A DNA stretch of 64,000 nt from Aquitalea sp. LB_tupeE (GTDB lineage Bacteria > Pseudomonadota > Gammaproteobacteria > Burkholderiales > Chromobacteriaceae), in contig NZ_JACAXB010000010.1 of assembly GCF_013391415.1 (NCBI RefSeq), positions 144,865 to 208,864 of the forward strand, written 5' to 3'. This document shows, one piece after another, positions 18,810 through 28,200 of the stretch; within the stretch, counting starts at the first letter, position 1; each line of letters starts with the position of its first letter. The position numbers and the translations under genes were made by a program. The notes beneath the pieces are model-generated. The model was not told where the DNA came from and made no database searches. It saw only the letters and a program-made list of their open reading frames with translations.

Positions 18810-19040
18810 ATGAAAACCGCCGCCATCGCCCTGATTACCCTGATTGCCAGCAGCACTGCATTTGCCCACGACACCAACAACAACCCGCCGACCCCGGACA
18901 GCGTGGCTGCCTGGCAAGCCGAACAGCAAGCCATCAAGGCACAATTTGCCAAGCTGCCGGCCGCCGAGCAGCAGCGCATCCAGAAAATCAATGCCTACTG
19001 GGACGCGCAAAGTCTGCGTGAAAACCAGCATAATCACTAA
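18810..19040 (+). CDS. Small exported protein of unknown function
   Basis: A 76-residue protein with a Sec signal peptide (MKTAAIALITLIASSTAFA, cleavage expected before HDTNNN). The mature part of about 57 residues is hydrophilic, rich in Gln, Ala and Asn, with a helical middle (AAWQAEQQAIKAQFAKLPAA). It ends NQHNH, so His/Asn clusters mark both ends. AAGGAG lies 7 nt upstream of the ATG. An AT-rich region with TATACT at 18753-18758 precedes it and a strong terminator follows, so it looks like a single-gene transcript. I do not recognise the family. Confidence 0.75.
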   Translation: MKTAAIALITLIASSTAFAHDTNNNPPTPDSVAAWQAEQQAIKAQFAKLPAAEQQRIQKINAYWDAQSLRENQHNH

Positions 19041-19077
19041 GCCAGATCAGGCCATGCTGCTGGCAAATGCCAGCATG

Positions 19078-19108
19078 AAAAAAAGCCTCCGTTGCGGAGG
19101 CTTTTTTT
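19078..19108. terminator. Bidirectional intrinsic terminator
   Basis: GCCTCCG and CGGAGGC arms with a TTG loop, seven A before and seven T after. It separates the small exported protein from the convergent gpsA. Confidence 0.92.
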
Positions 19109-19126
19109 CATGCTGGTCAGTTGGCA

Positions 19127-20131
19127 TCATTGCAAGGTACCGCCACCTTCAGACTTGGGCGCCCGACTGAGCAATCCCTCAACCACCCGGTGAGGGTCAT
19201 TACCCTGATACAGCAGGCCGCATACCGCAGCGGTAATCGGCATTTCCACTTCCAGCCGCTCGGCCATGGTCAGCACTTCACGTGCGGTGCTGACGCCTTC
19301 GGCTACATGGCCCAATTCGGCCAGAATGCTGTCCAGCGACTTGCCCTCGGCCAGCTTCAAGCCCACCTGCCGGTTACGCGACAGCGCACCCGTGCAAGTC
19401 AGGATCAGATCCCCCATACCGGCCAGGCCCATCATGGTTTGCTGACTGGCACCCAATGCGCTGGCCAGACGGGTGATTTCCGCCAGGCCACGGGTAATCA
19501 GCGCGGCACGCGCATTCATGCCAAAACCCAGTCCATCCGCCACACCGGTGGCAATGGCCATGACATTCTTCACCGCACCACCGACTTCCACTCCCACCAG
19601 ATCATCATTGGCATACAGCCGCAGCAGCGGGCTGTGCAGTTCGCGGGCGATACGACGGGCAAACTCGGCATCATCCGACGCAATGGTGACGGCAGCGGGC
19701 AGGCCTTCGGCCACTTCACGGGCAAAGCTGGGGCCGGACAACACACCACAAGGGTGATCGGTCGGCAATTCTTCGGCCACCACTTGGTGCGGCAGCAAGC
19801 TGGAGCCTGCCTCAAAGCCCTTGCAAGCCCACAGGATGGGCGGCAGGTCGGATGACAGCGCGGTCAGCGCCCGCAAGGTTGGCCGCAAGCCAGCGATGGG
19901 CGTGACAATCAGGATCAGCTCGGCCTGCTGGATGGCACGCGGCAATTCAGCAGTCAGGGTAATCGAGTCGGGAAAGCGGCAATCCGGCAGATAACGCCGG
20001 TTTACACGTTCGGCGGCCAGCTCGGCCATCAAGCCGGCATCGCGCCCCCACAGACTGACATCATGATGACGGGCAAACGCCATGGCCAGGGCACTGCCCC
20101 AGGCCCCGCTTCCCAGAATGGCCAGTTTCAT
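19127..20131 (-). CDS. gpsA: Glycerol-3-phosphate dehydrogenase [NAD(P)+]
   Basis: 334 residues with the N-terminal dinucleotide fold [20 protein letters not shown]. Further family motifs are [38 protein letters not shown] and [17 protein letters not shown]. It makes sn-glycerol-3-phosphate for phospholipid synthesis. It is the last gene of the minus-strand run grxC-secB-SH3-gpsA, 3 nt after the SH3 gene, and ends at the terminator at 19078. Confidence 0.96.
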   Translation of the reverse strand: MKLAILGSGAWGSALAMAFARHHDVSLWGRDAGLMAELAAERVNRRYLPDCRFPDSITLTAELPRAIQQAELILIVTPIAGLRPTLRALTALSSDLPPILWACKGFEAGSSLLPHQVVAEELPTDHPCGVLSGPSFAREVAEGLPAAVTIASDDAEFARRIARELHSPLLRLYANDDLVGVEVGGAVKNVMAIATGVADGLGFGMNARAALITRGLAEITRLASALGASQQTMMGLAGMGDLILTCTGALSRNRQVGLKLAEGKSLDSILAELGHVAEGVSTAREVLTMAERLEVEMPITAAVCGLLYQGNDPHRVVEGLLSRAPKSEGGGTLQ

Positions 20132-20134
20132 GAT

Positions 20135-20581
20135 TTACAAACCCCACAGATCGCTGATGCGGGCATAGCCACCACTGCCATCACGGTGCTTGATACGCAC
20201 CCAGCCGTCCTTGGGGGCTTCCTGCCATTGCAGCACGCCATCGCGTGCGACAGAAAACAAGGGTTTGGCATTGGCCGCCGGCGCATCCCGCACCACGGCC
20301 TGATCGGCAGTCACCAGCAGCCAGCGTTGCGAGGACAATGCCGCCAGCGGAATCCAGGCGATACCGCCGGTGGCATCACGCACGCGTGACCATTCCTTCT
20401 GGCTGGACAGAACCTCCACCGGGTAATAGCGGCTGACCACAAACAGCTTCTTGGCACTCAGCGCAGGCGCCTCGTACAGCGCCACGCCGGTTTCCTTGAC
20501 CGAACGGAACTCCAGTGCCTGGGCCGGCAGGGCGATGAACCCGGCCAGCATGGCAGTGACAGTGACGAGGCGGCGCAGCAT
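20135..20581 (-). CDS. Exported SH3-domain protein
   Basis: 148 residues. A signal peptide ([22 protein letters not shown]) is followed by two bacterial SH3-like repeats. The first runs from about 25 to 80 (VALYEAPALSAKKLFVVSRY) and the second from about 90 to 146 (AVVRDAPAANAKPLFSVARD). Such repeats usually bind peptidoglycan or proteins in the periplasm. The start overlaps the secB stop (TGATG) and gpsA begins 3 nt downstream. It is probably a cell-envelope protein; no specific role can be read. Confidence 0.85.
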   Translation of the reverse strand: MLRRLVTVTAMLAGFIALPAQALEFRSVKETGVALYEAPALSAKKLFVVSRYYPVEVLSSQKEWSRVRDATGGIAWIPLAALSSQRWLLVTADQAVVRDAPAANAKPLFSVARDGVLQWQEAPKDGWVRIKHRDGSGGYARISDLWGL

Positions 20582-21033
20582 CAGGCGTTGCCGGCTTCGG
20601 CTTGCTGGGCACGCTGTTGCATGTACAGCGCTTCAAAGTTGATCGGCGAGAGCAGTACCGGCGGGAAACCGGCACGGTTTACCAGGTTGGACACGGTTTC
20701 GCGGGCATACGGGAACAAGATGTTCGGGCAGGCAACGCCAAGAATCGGCTCGATGTCTTCGGCCGGTACGTTTTCGATGCGGAAGATACCGGCTTCGGTG
20801 ACTTCGCACAGGAACATGGTTTTTTCCGGCAGTTTGGCCGTTACGGTAACGGTAAGGGCAACTTCGAAGAAGCCATCGTCAATCTGCTTGCCTTCGCTGG
20901 CCAGTTGCATGTCGATTTCCGGCTGGGCGGCTTCCAGATAGACCTGCGGTGCATTCGGCACTTCCAGGGACAGGTCCTTGACATAGATCTTTTCGATGGA
21001 GAAAACCGGTTGCAGCTCTTGTTGTTCGCTCAT
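20581..21033 (-). CDS. secB: Protein-export chaperone SecB
   Basis: 150 residues of SecB with [20 protein letters not shown] near the N-terminus, the family segment [22 protein letters not shown], and [20 protein letters not shown] with [16 protein letters not shown] near the C-terminus. It keeps preproteins unfolded and hands them to SecA. It lies between grxC and the SH3 gene, a gene order conserved in proteobacteria. Confidence 0.97.
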   Translation of the reverse strand: MSEQQELQPVFSIEKIYVKDLSLEVPNAPQVYLEAAQPEIDMQLASEGKQIDDGFFEVALTVTVTAKLPEKTMFLCEVTEAGIFRIENVPAEDIEPILGVACPNILFPYARETVSNLVNRAGFPPVLLSPINFEALYMQQRAQQAEAGNA

Positions 21034-21181
21034 GTCTTGTCTCGCTCAAGGCCGCACGCTGGCGGCCGGTTGGTCAGAAAATCAAGCTCGCATCATCGCA
21101 TGAAAGCACGGCAGGCCACCAGAGGGGGACTGTGCTATCCCTGTCTGTGCTGCATGCTGGCTGATGCGGGCTTGATGGCGG

Positions 21182-21439
21182 TCAATCCGCCAGCAGAATG
21201 TCCAGCTTGCCGGCCTGGTTCAGGGCCACCAGATCGTCGCAGCCACCCACATGGGTATCGCCGATGTAAATTTGCGGCACGGTGCGACGGCCGGTGCTGC
21301 TCATCATGCGGTCGCGGGCTTCCGGGTCCAGGTCGATGCGGATTTCTTCGATGCCGGTCACGCCCTTGCTGGCCAGCAATTGCTTGGCACGAATGCAGAA
21401 CGGGCAAACCGCCGTGGTGTACATGGTGACGTGTTTCAT
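21182..21439 (-). CDS. grxC: Glutaredoxin 3
   Basis: An 85-residue dithiol glutaredoxin with active site CPFC (Cys12, Cys15), the cis-proline segment TVPQIYIGDTHVGGCDDL and the length of GrxC. It reduces disulphides with glutathione in the cytoplasm. secB follows after about 150 nt on the same strand. The upstream neighbour is dacB, 26 nt away. Confidence 0.95.
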   Translation of the reverse strand: MKHVTMYTTAVCPFCIRAKQLLASKGVTGIEEIRIDLDPEARDRMMSSTGRRTVPQIYIGDTHVGGCDDLVALNQAGKLDILLAD

Positions 21440-21465
21440 GAAAAACCTGTTGATGCGTGGTGGGT

Positions 21466-22893
21466 TCAGGGTTGCATTATAGCGTCAGCCGGGGCAGGCG
21501 CGCTGCCATCGGCCACACTGTGGTCGAAGCGGTGAATCAGGTCGGCCACCACGGCATCCAGTGCGCCGGCCATGGCTGGCGCGCGTGGACTGTTGATGAT
21601 GGCCACAATGGCCAGGCGACGGCCATCGGCAGCCTGCCAGTAGCCAGCCAAGGCCTTCACATCTTTCAGCGTGCCGGTTTTCATGCGCAGGCGCGGGCCG
21701 ATGCTGGCAAAGCGGCGCTTGAGCGTGCCGTCTTCGCTGGCCAGCGGCAAGGAAGCCATCAATTCGTTGCCATATGGCCCACGGGCGGCATTAAGCAATA
21801 CCTGGCCTAGCAAGCGGGCTGATACCCGTTCGCGCCGGGACAGGCCGCAGCCGTTTTCCAGCACCAGCGCAGCCGCCGCAATATGTTGCTCCGCCAGCAG
21901 GCTGCGCACGGCGGTCTGGGCATCGGCCGGGGTATCGCCACTCTTTGCCGCCTCGCGCCCCAGCGTCAGGTATACCGTGCGCGCCATGGTGTTGTTGCTG
22001 TACTTGTTGATGTCGTTCAAGGCCGTGGTGAGTGGCTCGGACTGGTATTGCGCCAGCGTGCGCGCATTGGCCGGTGCGCGGCCCTGCGCCATGCCCTGCG
22101 GGCCGCTGCCTCCAAGTTCTTGCCACAGGGCGGCAAAACTCTGCGCGGCAAAGTCGTTGTGTTCCAGCACGTTTACATAAGCCTGGCTGCCATCACAGGC
22201 GGTGGGCAGCTTGCCGCTGACGTCAATCTGGCTGCCCTGCTCTCTGATGTGCACCCACTGGCGTACATCGGGGCAGGTGGCGGCTGTATCGCCACCATTG
22301 CTTAGTCTGGCCTGCAGGCTGACACCGGCCAGCGGCGGGTCAAGCACCACACGCGTGCCGTTGCTGTCATTGAAAAAGCGCAACCAGGCCACTTTCAGGC
22401 CGGTCAGATGGGTATCCGGTTCCACGGTGAAGGATTTGCCTTCGTCCCCGCCAAAATTGTCAGCCGTCCCTATGCTGCTGAAGGCGCTCTTGTCCAGCAG
22501 CAGCCGGCCTTCAATCTGGCGAATGCCACGCAGACGCAAGTCATGCAGCAGGCTGCGCAAATTGGCCATGCCAAAGCGCGGATCGCCGGCCCCCACCCAC
22601 ACCAGGTCGCCCTTGAGCACGCCGTCCTGCACCGGGGCGGCGGAAACCAGCCGGGTGGTCCAGCGGTAGCCGGGGCCCAGCCGGCTAAGCGCAGTCCAGC
22701 TGGTGAGCAATTTCATGGTGGAGGCCGGGTTGACCGGCACATCCGCACGCAAGCTGGCCAGCTCCGGGCCGCCTTCTACCGGAGCAGCCCAGACAGCTAC
22801 TTCGTCCGGTTTGAGTCCGTGCAGGTCAAGCGCGGCGGCAGTGGCAATGTGGCAGGACAGCGCCAATACCAGGACGGAGGAAAACACCTTCAT
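21466..22893 (-). CDS. dacB: D-alanyl-D-alanine carboxypeptidase / endopeptidase (PBP4 type)
   Basis: 475 residues with a signal peptide (SSVLVLALSCHIATAAA region) and the three penicillin-binding motifs of the S13 family. They are SxxK as Ser58-Thr-Met-Lys61 in NPASTMKLLTS, SNN in KYSNNTMAR and KTG in RMKTGTLKDVKA. It trims or cleaves peptidoglycan cross-links in the periplasm. It begins where priA ends, with adjacent codons, so the two are likely cotranscribed. Confidence 0.94.
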   Translation of the reverse strand: MKVFSSVLVLALSCHIATAAALDLHGLKPDEVAVWAAPVEGGPELASLRADVPVNPASTMKLLTSWTALSRLGPGYRWTTRLVSAAPVQDGVLKGDLVWVGAGDPRFGMANLRSLLHDLRLRGIRQIEGRLLLDKSAFSSIGTADNFGGDEGKSFTVEPDTHLTGLKVAWLRFFNDSNGTRVVLDPPLAGVSLQARLSNGGDTAATCPDVRQWVHIREQGSQIDVSGKLPTACDGSQAYVNVLEHNDFAAQSFAALWQELGGSGPQGMAQGRAPANARTLAQYQSEPLTTALNDINKYSNNTMARTVYLTLGREAAKSGDTPADAQTAVRSLLAEQHIAAAALVLENGCGLSRRERVSARLLGQVLLNAARGPYGNELMASLPLASEDGTLKRRFASIGPRLRMKTGTLKDVKALAGYWQAADGRRLAIVAIINSPRAPAMAGALDAVVADLIHRFDHSVADGSAPAPADAIMQP

Positions 22894-25068
22894 TTACATC
22901 TCCTGCGGGTCGACATCCAGCGACCAGCGCAAACCGCGGCCATACTGGCGGGCCAGTTGATCCAGCAGCGGGGGTAGTTGATCGAGAAACTGATGCAGTT
23001 GCTGACGGTTGGCACATTCCAGCACCAGCTGGGCGCGCTCACGGTTGGCCAGCCGCACCATCAAGGCCGGGGCCGGGCCGGAAATCAGCACGCCTGCAGC
23101 TATGTTCTGTACCTGGTTGCGCACCTGAGTGAGAAAGGCCGTGGCCTGCGCCAGTTCGGTGGCATCGGCGCGCAGCAGGGCCTGATGCACCGACGGCGGA
23201 AAGGCCGCCTGACGACGCTCTTGCAGCAAGCTGGCGGCAAAACCGTCAAAATCGTGCGCCACCAGTGCCTGATACAGTGGGTGATCCGGCCATTGCGTCT
23301 GCACCAGCACTTCACCCGGCGCATCCGCCCGGCCAGCGCGGCCCGCCACCTGGGTGAGCTGGGCGAACAGGCGTTCGGAGGCGCGATAGTCAGCGGAATA
23401 CAAGCCGCCATCGGCATTCAGTACCGTCACCAGCGACAGCGTGCCGAAATCGTGGCCTTTGGCCAGCATCTGCGTGCCCACCAGCATGTCCACCTCTCCG
23501 GCATGCACCTGGCGGTAAATCTCCTCCCAGGCCTGTTTGCGCTGGGTGGTGTCGCGGTCTATGCGCAAGATGCGCGCCGTCGGGAACAAGCGTCCCAGTG
23601 CGGATTCCAGCCGCTGCGTCCCCTCGCCCAGCGGCTTGATGTCCGGCGCACCGCACTCCGGGCAGGCATGGGGTACCGCTTCCTCCCAGCCGCAATGATG
23701 GCAGCGCAGCTTGCGCTCCAGCAGATGCAGTACCAGCCGGGTGGAGCAGCGCGGACAACCACTGGTCCAGCCGCAATCACTACAAGCCAGCACCGGGGCA
23801 AAACCACGCCGGTTGATGAATACCAGGCTCATTTCCCGTCGTTCCAGCCGGACGGCCAAAGCCTTGATCACCGGGTCGGACAACCCTTCGGTGAGCTTGG
23901 CGCGCCGGGTATCCACCAGCCGTACCTGCGGCAGCTTGGCCGCGCCATGTGCCCGCTGGCTGAGTTTGAGCTGGCGATAGCGCCCGGCTTCGACATTGGC
24001 CACGGTTTCCAGACTCGGGGTGGCGCTGCCCAGAATAATGGGCAAGCCGGCCCGGTGTGCGCGCCAGATGGCCAGATCGCGCGCATGGTAGCGCAAACCG
24101 TCCTGCTGCTTGAACGAACCATCATGCTCTTCATCCACCACAATCAACCCCAACCGTGGCATGGGGGTAAAGACCGACAAGCGGGTGCCGATCACGATAT
24201 CGGCACGCCCTTGCCAGGCGTCCAGCCAGTTGCGCAGGCGCTCGCCCTCCGCCAGCTGGCTGTGCTGTACCGCAATGCGGGTAGCCGGAAAACGCTGGAT
24301 GAAGCGCTCCACCAGTTGCGGAGTGAGATTGATTTCCGGCACCAGCACCAATACCTGCTGCCCGGCAGCCAGGCTATGGGCAATGTGCTGCAAATACACT
24401 TCGGTCTTGCCGCTGCCGGTAATGCCATGCAGCAGCCAGGGCTGAAAGCCGCCGGGCTGCGCCAGCAAGGCATCCAGAGCCGCCTGCTGGTCGGCATTCA
24501 GTTGCGGTGCACTGCCTAGCTGCAAGGCAGGCTTTTCTGCTGCCACACGCAGCACCAGCCCCTCGGCCAGCCAGTCCGCCAGAATCTTGCCCGCTTGCGG
24601 GGTGACCTGCCGGGCTTGTTCCTGTGTGAGCGGGCCATCGCACAGTGCCTGCCACAAGGCCAGACGCGCCCGTTGCCGTGCTGGTGGCTGGGCAAGCTGC
24701 CCCTGATCGCTCAGGCCAAACGGACGTTCATCGGCCGGAATGATGTCGCGTGCTTCACGCAGACCGGTGGGCAAGGCGGTAAACAGCGTCGGCCCCAGCG
24801 GATAATGGTAATAAGCGGCGGCAAATTCGGTGAGCGCCAGAAAATCCGCCGGTAGCGGCGGCAAGCCGTCAAACACCTGCTCTATGGCTTTGAGCTGACT
24901 GTCAGGCAAACCCTCGGGGGGTATGCCCGTGACAGCCACGCCACACAGCTGGCGTTTGCCAAAGGGAACCGCCACCCGTTGACCGGGTATGACATCAAAA
25001 TGAGACAGGTAGGTAAATGCGCCAAACAGGGGCAGATCAACCACCACCTGAACTCTCTGAGAACCCAC
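22894..25068 (-). CDS. priA: Primosomal replication protein N' (PriA helicase)
   Basis: About 724 residues. Walker A is GITGSGKTEVYL and the helicase motif II is VVDEEHD. A paired zinc-binding insert carries eight Cys (CSDCGWTSGCPRC, then CHHCGWEE and CPECGAPD), followed by GTQMLAKGHDF and QVAGRAGRADAPGEV. It restarts stalled replication forks. The start is set at a GTG at 25068 preceded by AAGGGA, where the family N-terminus (RVQVVVDLPLFGAFTYL) begins; an ATG at 25119 is open in frame but has no ribosome site. Upstream lies a DnaA-box-rich gap. Confidence 0.93.
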   Translation of the reverse strand: MGSQRVQVVVDLPLFGAFTYLSHFDVIPGQRVAVPFGKRQLCGVAVTGIPPEGLPDSQLKAIEQVFDGLPPLPADFLALTEFAAAYYHYPLGPTLFTALPTGLREARDIIPADERPFGLSDQGQLAQPPARQRARLALWQALCDGPLTQEQARQVTPQAGKILADWLAEGLVLRVAAEKPALQLGSAPQLNADQQAALDALLAQPGGFQPWLLHGITGSGKTEVYLQHIAHSLAAGQQVLVLVPEINLTPQLVERFIQRFPATRIAVQHSQLAEGERLRNWLDAWQGRADIVIGTRLSVFTPMPRLGLIVVDEEHDGSFKQQDGLRYHARDLAIWRAHRAGLPIILGSATPSLETVANVEAGRYRQLKLSQRAHGAAKLPQVRLVDTRRAKLTEGLSDPVIKALAVRLERREMSLVFINRRGFAPVLACSDCGWTSGCPRCSTRLVLHLLERKLRCHHCGWEEAVPHACPECGAPDIKPLGEGTQRLESALGRLFPTARILRIDRDTTQRKQAWEEIYRQVHAGEVDMLVGTQMLAKGHDFGTLSLVTVLNADGGLYSADYRASERLFAQLTQVAGRAGRADAPGEVLVQTQWPDHPLYQALVAHDFDGFAASLLQERRQAAFPPSVHQALLRADATELAQATAFLTQVRNQVQNIAAGVLISGPAPALMVRLANRERAQLVLECANRQQLHQFLDQLPPLLDQLARQYGRGLRWSLDVDPQEM

Positions 25069-25558
25069 GGTAAATTTTCCCTTTACAGCAAACCCAGCAC
25101 CGACAAGGCTTTGCGCCATCTATGCACAGAAGCTGTGGATATCTTTGTGAACAACTCTGCATCCCGGCATGGAAAGGCCATTAAATCAGCATTTCCATTA
25201 GATTGCACAAAAATTAATCAGAACAATATTTCTTTTAATTTCAATAACTTAACTACATTGCACTAATTTTGCCCATCGGACTTGACAATTTGCCGCCAAG
25301 GGCGATTCCAGTGTGCATAACTCCGAGAACAACAGTCGGTGCAACTGTCAACACCCCTTTCATGCATGCCATCCATTTACCGCGAGAAGCAGACAAAACC
25401 GCACGGCAAGGCAGGGTATACCCCCTCCCCCGCAGCCAGGAGAAAAGATACAGCAAGTGCGGAAAATCGAAAAACAATTGGAAATCAGGCAGGAAATAAA
25501 GCTTGGATTCTTGCAAATGGACAGGCCGGGGCAGCATGCCCCAGCCTGTCAGCAAGAC
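25069..25558. other. 490-nt intergenic region with DnaA-box-like motifs
   Basis: No credible gene is seen. One exact DnaA 9-mer (TTATGCACA, reverse strand) lies at 25312-25320. Three one-mismatch boxes cluster at 25120-25128 (CTATGCACA), 25134-25142 (reverse, ATATCCACA) and 25146-25154 (reverse, TTGTTCACA). Between the cluster and the exact box is an AT-rich stretch (about 25180-25275). The layout recalls an origin or a DnaA-titrating or DnaA-reactivating site, but the neighbours (priA, hemE) run in the same direction and no replication gene cluster such as dnaA-dnaN is present. Confidence 0.45.
25520..25550 (-). terminator. Long hairpin downstream of hemE
   Basis: GACAGGC and GCCTGTC arms extended by GGGGCA/TGCCCC, a stem of about 13 bp with a small interruption. 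It lies 8 nt past the hemE stop. No T run follows on the minus strand, so it may act by stabilising the mRNA end or as a Rho-independent terminator of low strength. Confidence 0.55.
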
Positions 25559-26620
25559 TTACTGATGGTAGGAACGGGACAGGCGATGTACCGCTTCAAC
25601 CAGAGCCGCGGCATGGGCCGGGTCGGCATGCTGGGAAATGCCATGCCCCAGGTTGAACACATGGCCGGAGCCCTGACCATACGCAGCCAGAATACGACCG
25701 GCTTCGGCCTCGATGGCCGCAGGCGAGCCGAACAAGGCATTCGGGTCGAAATTGCCTTGCAGTGCCACCTTGTCACCCACACGCGCACGGGCCAGGCCGA
25801 TGTCGGTGGTCCAGTCCAGGCCGACACAGTCCGCACCGATGGCGGCGATGTCTTCCAGCCATTGACCGCCATTCTTGGTGAACACGATCACCGGCACGCG
25901 ACGGCCGTCGGCTTCGCGCTTCAGGCCGGACACAATACGCTGCATGTAAGCCAGCGAGAATTCCTTGTAGGCCGCGTGGCTGAGCGCACCGCCCCAGGTA
26001 TCGAAGATCTGCACCGCCTGGGCACCGGCGTCGATCTGGGCATTCAGGTAGTCGGTCACTGTCTGGGCATTGACCGCCAGGATGTGGTGCAGCAGTTCGG
26101 GACGGCTGTAGAGCATGGCTTTCACGTGGCGGAAGTCATCCGAACCACCACCTTCAATCATGTAGCAGGCCAGGGTGAACGGGCTGCCGGAGAAGCCGAT
26201 CAGCGGCACGCGACCATCCAGCGCCTTGCGGATGCTGGACACGGCGTCGAACACGTATTGCAGCTTGTCCAGTACCGGTACCTGCAGTGCACGGATGGCT
26301 TGCTCGTCGCGCAGCGGGCGTTCGAACTTGGGGCCTTCGCCCTCGGCAAAGTACAGGCCCAGGCCCATGGCATCCGGCACGGTGAGAATGTCGGAAAACA
26401 GAATGGCAGCATCCAGCGGGAAGCGGTCCAGCGGTTGCAGAGTCACTTCGGTGGCGTAGTCAGGGCTGGTGCACAAGCCCATGAAGCTGCCTGCGCGTGC
26501 GCGCGTGGCGCGGTATTCCGGCAGGTAGCGGCCAGCCTGGCGCATCATCCAGATGGGGGTGTATTCAACCGGCTCCTTCAGGAGCGCACGCAGGAAAGTG
26601 TCATTCTTGAGCTGGGTCAT
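25559..26620 (-). CDS. hemE: Uroporphyrinogen decarboxylase
   Basis: 353 residues with the N-terminal signature [20 protein letters not shown] and the second conserved segment [20 protein letters not shown]. The catalytic region around [18 protein letters not shown] and the C-terminal [19 protein letters not shown] complete the family match. It converts uroporphyrinogen III to coproporphyrinogen III in haem synthesis. It is transcribed alone, with the desaturase-like gene 62 nt upstream on the same strand. Confidence 0.97.
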   Translation of the reverse strand: MTQLKNDTFLRALLKEPVEYTPIWMMRQAGRYLPEYRATRARAGSFMGLCTSPDYATEVTLQPLDRFPLDAAILFSDILTVPDAMGLGLYFAEGEGPKFERPLRDEQAIRALQVPVLDKLQYVFDAVSSIRKALDGRVPLIGFSGSPFTLACYMIEGGGSDDFRHVKAMLYSRPELLHHILAVNAQTVTDYLNAQIDAGAQAVQIFDTWGGALSHAAYKEFSLAYMQRIVSGLKREADGRRVPVIVFTKNGGQWLEDIAAIGADCVGLDWTTDIGLARARVGDKVALQGNFDPNALFGSPAAIEAEAGRILAAYGQGSGHVFNLGHGISQHADPAHAAALVEAVHRLSRSYHQ

Positions 26621-26682
26621 GTCGGTGTGGGCTTGCTAGCCTGGCGTAATGAATTCAGCGGCATTATACCCATCCCTGACTT

Positions 26683-27603
26683 CTACAGGGGTATTACCGG
26701 CAGATGGTCTCTGGCCTGAAGCTGCCATTGCACCCCGGTCAAACGCTCCAGATAAGCCCCATCCCAGTCCAGGCCGGTACTGGAAAACTGCTGTGGCAGC
26801 GCTTGCCAGGGTAGATGCGGCCAGCGCTGGTGTACACCGCGCAGATGGCTGTTGAGCAGGCAATATCCCAGCCAGCGCGGCAAGAACAGATTGGCCGCTC
26901 GGCGGGGACAACCCAGCGCCTGGGCAGCAAAGCAGACATGGTCGGTGAGGGAAATCAGCACGGCGCGTGACAGCAGTGCCAGCCACAACATCCAGTCATG
27001 CTGGCCGTACACCAGCAAGGACAGCAGCGGCAACAGCAGTGCCAGCGCGGCATCGGTGCGCGCAGCGGACAGACGGCGACAACGCTGCATGCGCACATGC
27101 AGGCGCGGCCACAAGGCAAAGTGCCGACATAACAAGGGCCAGCGGGCCGCAGCCGGGACAAACAATAGCAACAGGCTACCGCACCAGGCCAACAAATAAG
27201 CACCACCACTGATGCGCAGTATCAGCAACAACTGGCGTGACCAGTAGCGTTCGCAGGACGGGTCGTACACTTCCACCTGATGCCAGCGGCTACGGCTGTA
27301 GCGATGGTGCAATTGATGCGCCTGCCGCCACACATCAAACGGCAGACCCAGTGCAATGCCCATCAATCGCCCCGCCAATCTGTTATGTGTGGCGGAGGGC
27401 AACAAATGGCCATGTGCCGCCTCGTGCAGCAATTGCCAGCGCAGCGGAATCAGCAACAAGGTGAGCAACAATATCAGTCCGCAAGCCGGGTGCAGATAGA
27501 GCAGTGCCACAGGAACGGCCACCAGCTCCACCAGATACAGGCGCAAGGCCAGCAGGCACAACAGCAGGTTTTGCCGGGCAGGCGTCAACGACCACAGCCG
27601 CAT
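26683..27603 (-). CDS. Fatty acid desaturase/hydroxylase-like membrane protein
   Basis: 306 residues with several long hydrophobic stretches. Two clear histidine boxes are present: HEAAH (60-64) followed by GH, and HQLHH (96-100). The third box region near the C-terminus reads SHLRGVHQRWPHLPW. It lacks the usual HxxHH but keeps the PxxPW ending of desaturases. It is probably a di-iron membrane enzyme acting on lipids or related molecules; the substrate is unknown. The ATG at 27603 has GGAG 6 nt upstream and is preferred to an earlier in-frame Met at 27675. Confidence 0.75.
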   Translation of the reverse strand: MRLWSLTPARQNLLLCLLALRLYLVELVAVPVALLYLHPACGLILLLTLLLIPLRWQLLHEAAHGHLLPSATHNRLAGRLMGIALGLPFDVWRQAHQLHHRYSRSRWHQVEVYDPSCERYWSRQLLLILRISGGAYLLAWCGSLLLLFVPAAARWPLLCRHFALWPRLHVRMQRCRRLSAARTDAALALLLPLLSLLVYGQHDWMLWLALLSRAVLISLTDHVCFAAQALGCPRRAANLFLPRWLGYCLLNSHLRGVHQRWPHLPWQALPQQFSSTGLDWDGAYLERLTGVQWQLQARDHLPVIPL

Positions 27604-27678
27604 GGTTTCTCCATCAGCTTGCAAACGGCTTAGTCTGCCCACGCTGCGTGAAACACTGATGACGCGCCGGAGCAAGCT

Positions 27679-28200
27679 TCAGATCCACCCCAGCCAACCC
27701 AGTACGGCACCGCCAGCCAGTAGCCACAGCGGATTGATGCGGCTGCGCCAGGCGATGACAGCGACTACGCCGCACAGCAACCAGCCGGTCCAGCGCGCAT
27801 TGGCCGCCTCACTCATCAGCATGGCACTGCCCGCCACCAGGCCGATGGTCAGCGGGGCCAGGCCGCGCTCGATGGCGCGTCGCCATGGCGAACCATGAAA
27901 GCGTTGCCACAGCCGGGTGACGTAGTAACACAGCAGCGAGGACGGGCCACACATGCCCACAGTGGCCACCAGCGCACCGGCGAGGCCTGCCACTTTCCAG
28001 CCAATCAGGCTGACCACCAGCACGTTCGGCCCCGGTGCCGCCTGAGCAATGGCAAACAAGGCGGCAAACTCCTGTCCGCTCATCCAGTGATGGCTGTCCA
28101 CCACATAGCTGTGCATGGCGGGAATCAGCGTTACCGCCCCCCCCACCGCCATCAGCGAAAACAAGGAAAAACTGGCCAGCAAGGACAGCAGGATCAGCAT
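27679..28200 (-). CDS. Chromate transporter-type protein, second half
   Basis: 173 residues of one ChrA (CHR) domain with the signature AQAAPGPNVLVVSLIGW and GGAVTLIPAMHSYVVD near the N-terminus, plus about five membrane segments. It overlaps the preceding ChrA-domain gene by 7 nt. Paired short CHR proteins form the transporter that is one polypeptide in long ChrA. Chromate export is the family's known role; the natural substrate may be sulphate or another anion. Confidence 0.87.
   Translation of the reverse strand: MLILLSLLASFSLFSLMAVGGAVTLIPAMHSYVVDSHHWMSGQEFAALFAIAQAAPGPNVLVVSLIGWKVAGLAGALVATVGMCGPSSLLCYYVTRLWQRFHGSPWRRAIERGLAPLTIGLVAGSAMLMSEAANARWTGWLLCGVVAVIAWRSRINPLWLLAGGAVLGWLGWI

Noticed and set aside
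25269..25656. Short frames in the priA-hemE gap
   Set aside because: No ribosome sites, they overlap the hemE end out of frame and translate to low-complexity sequence.
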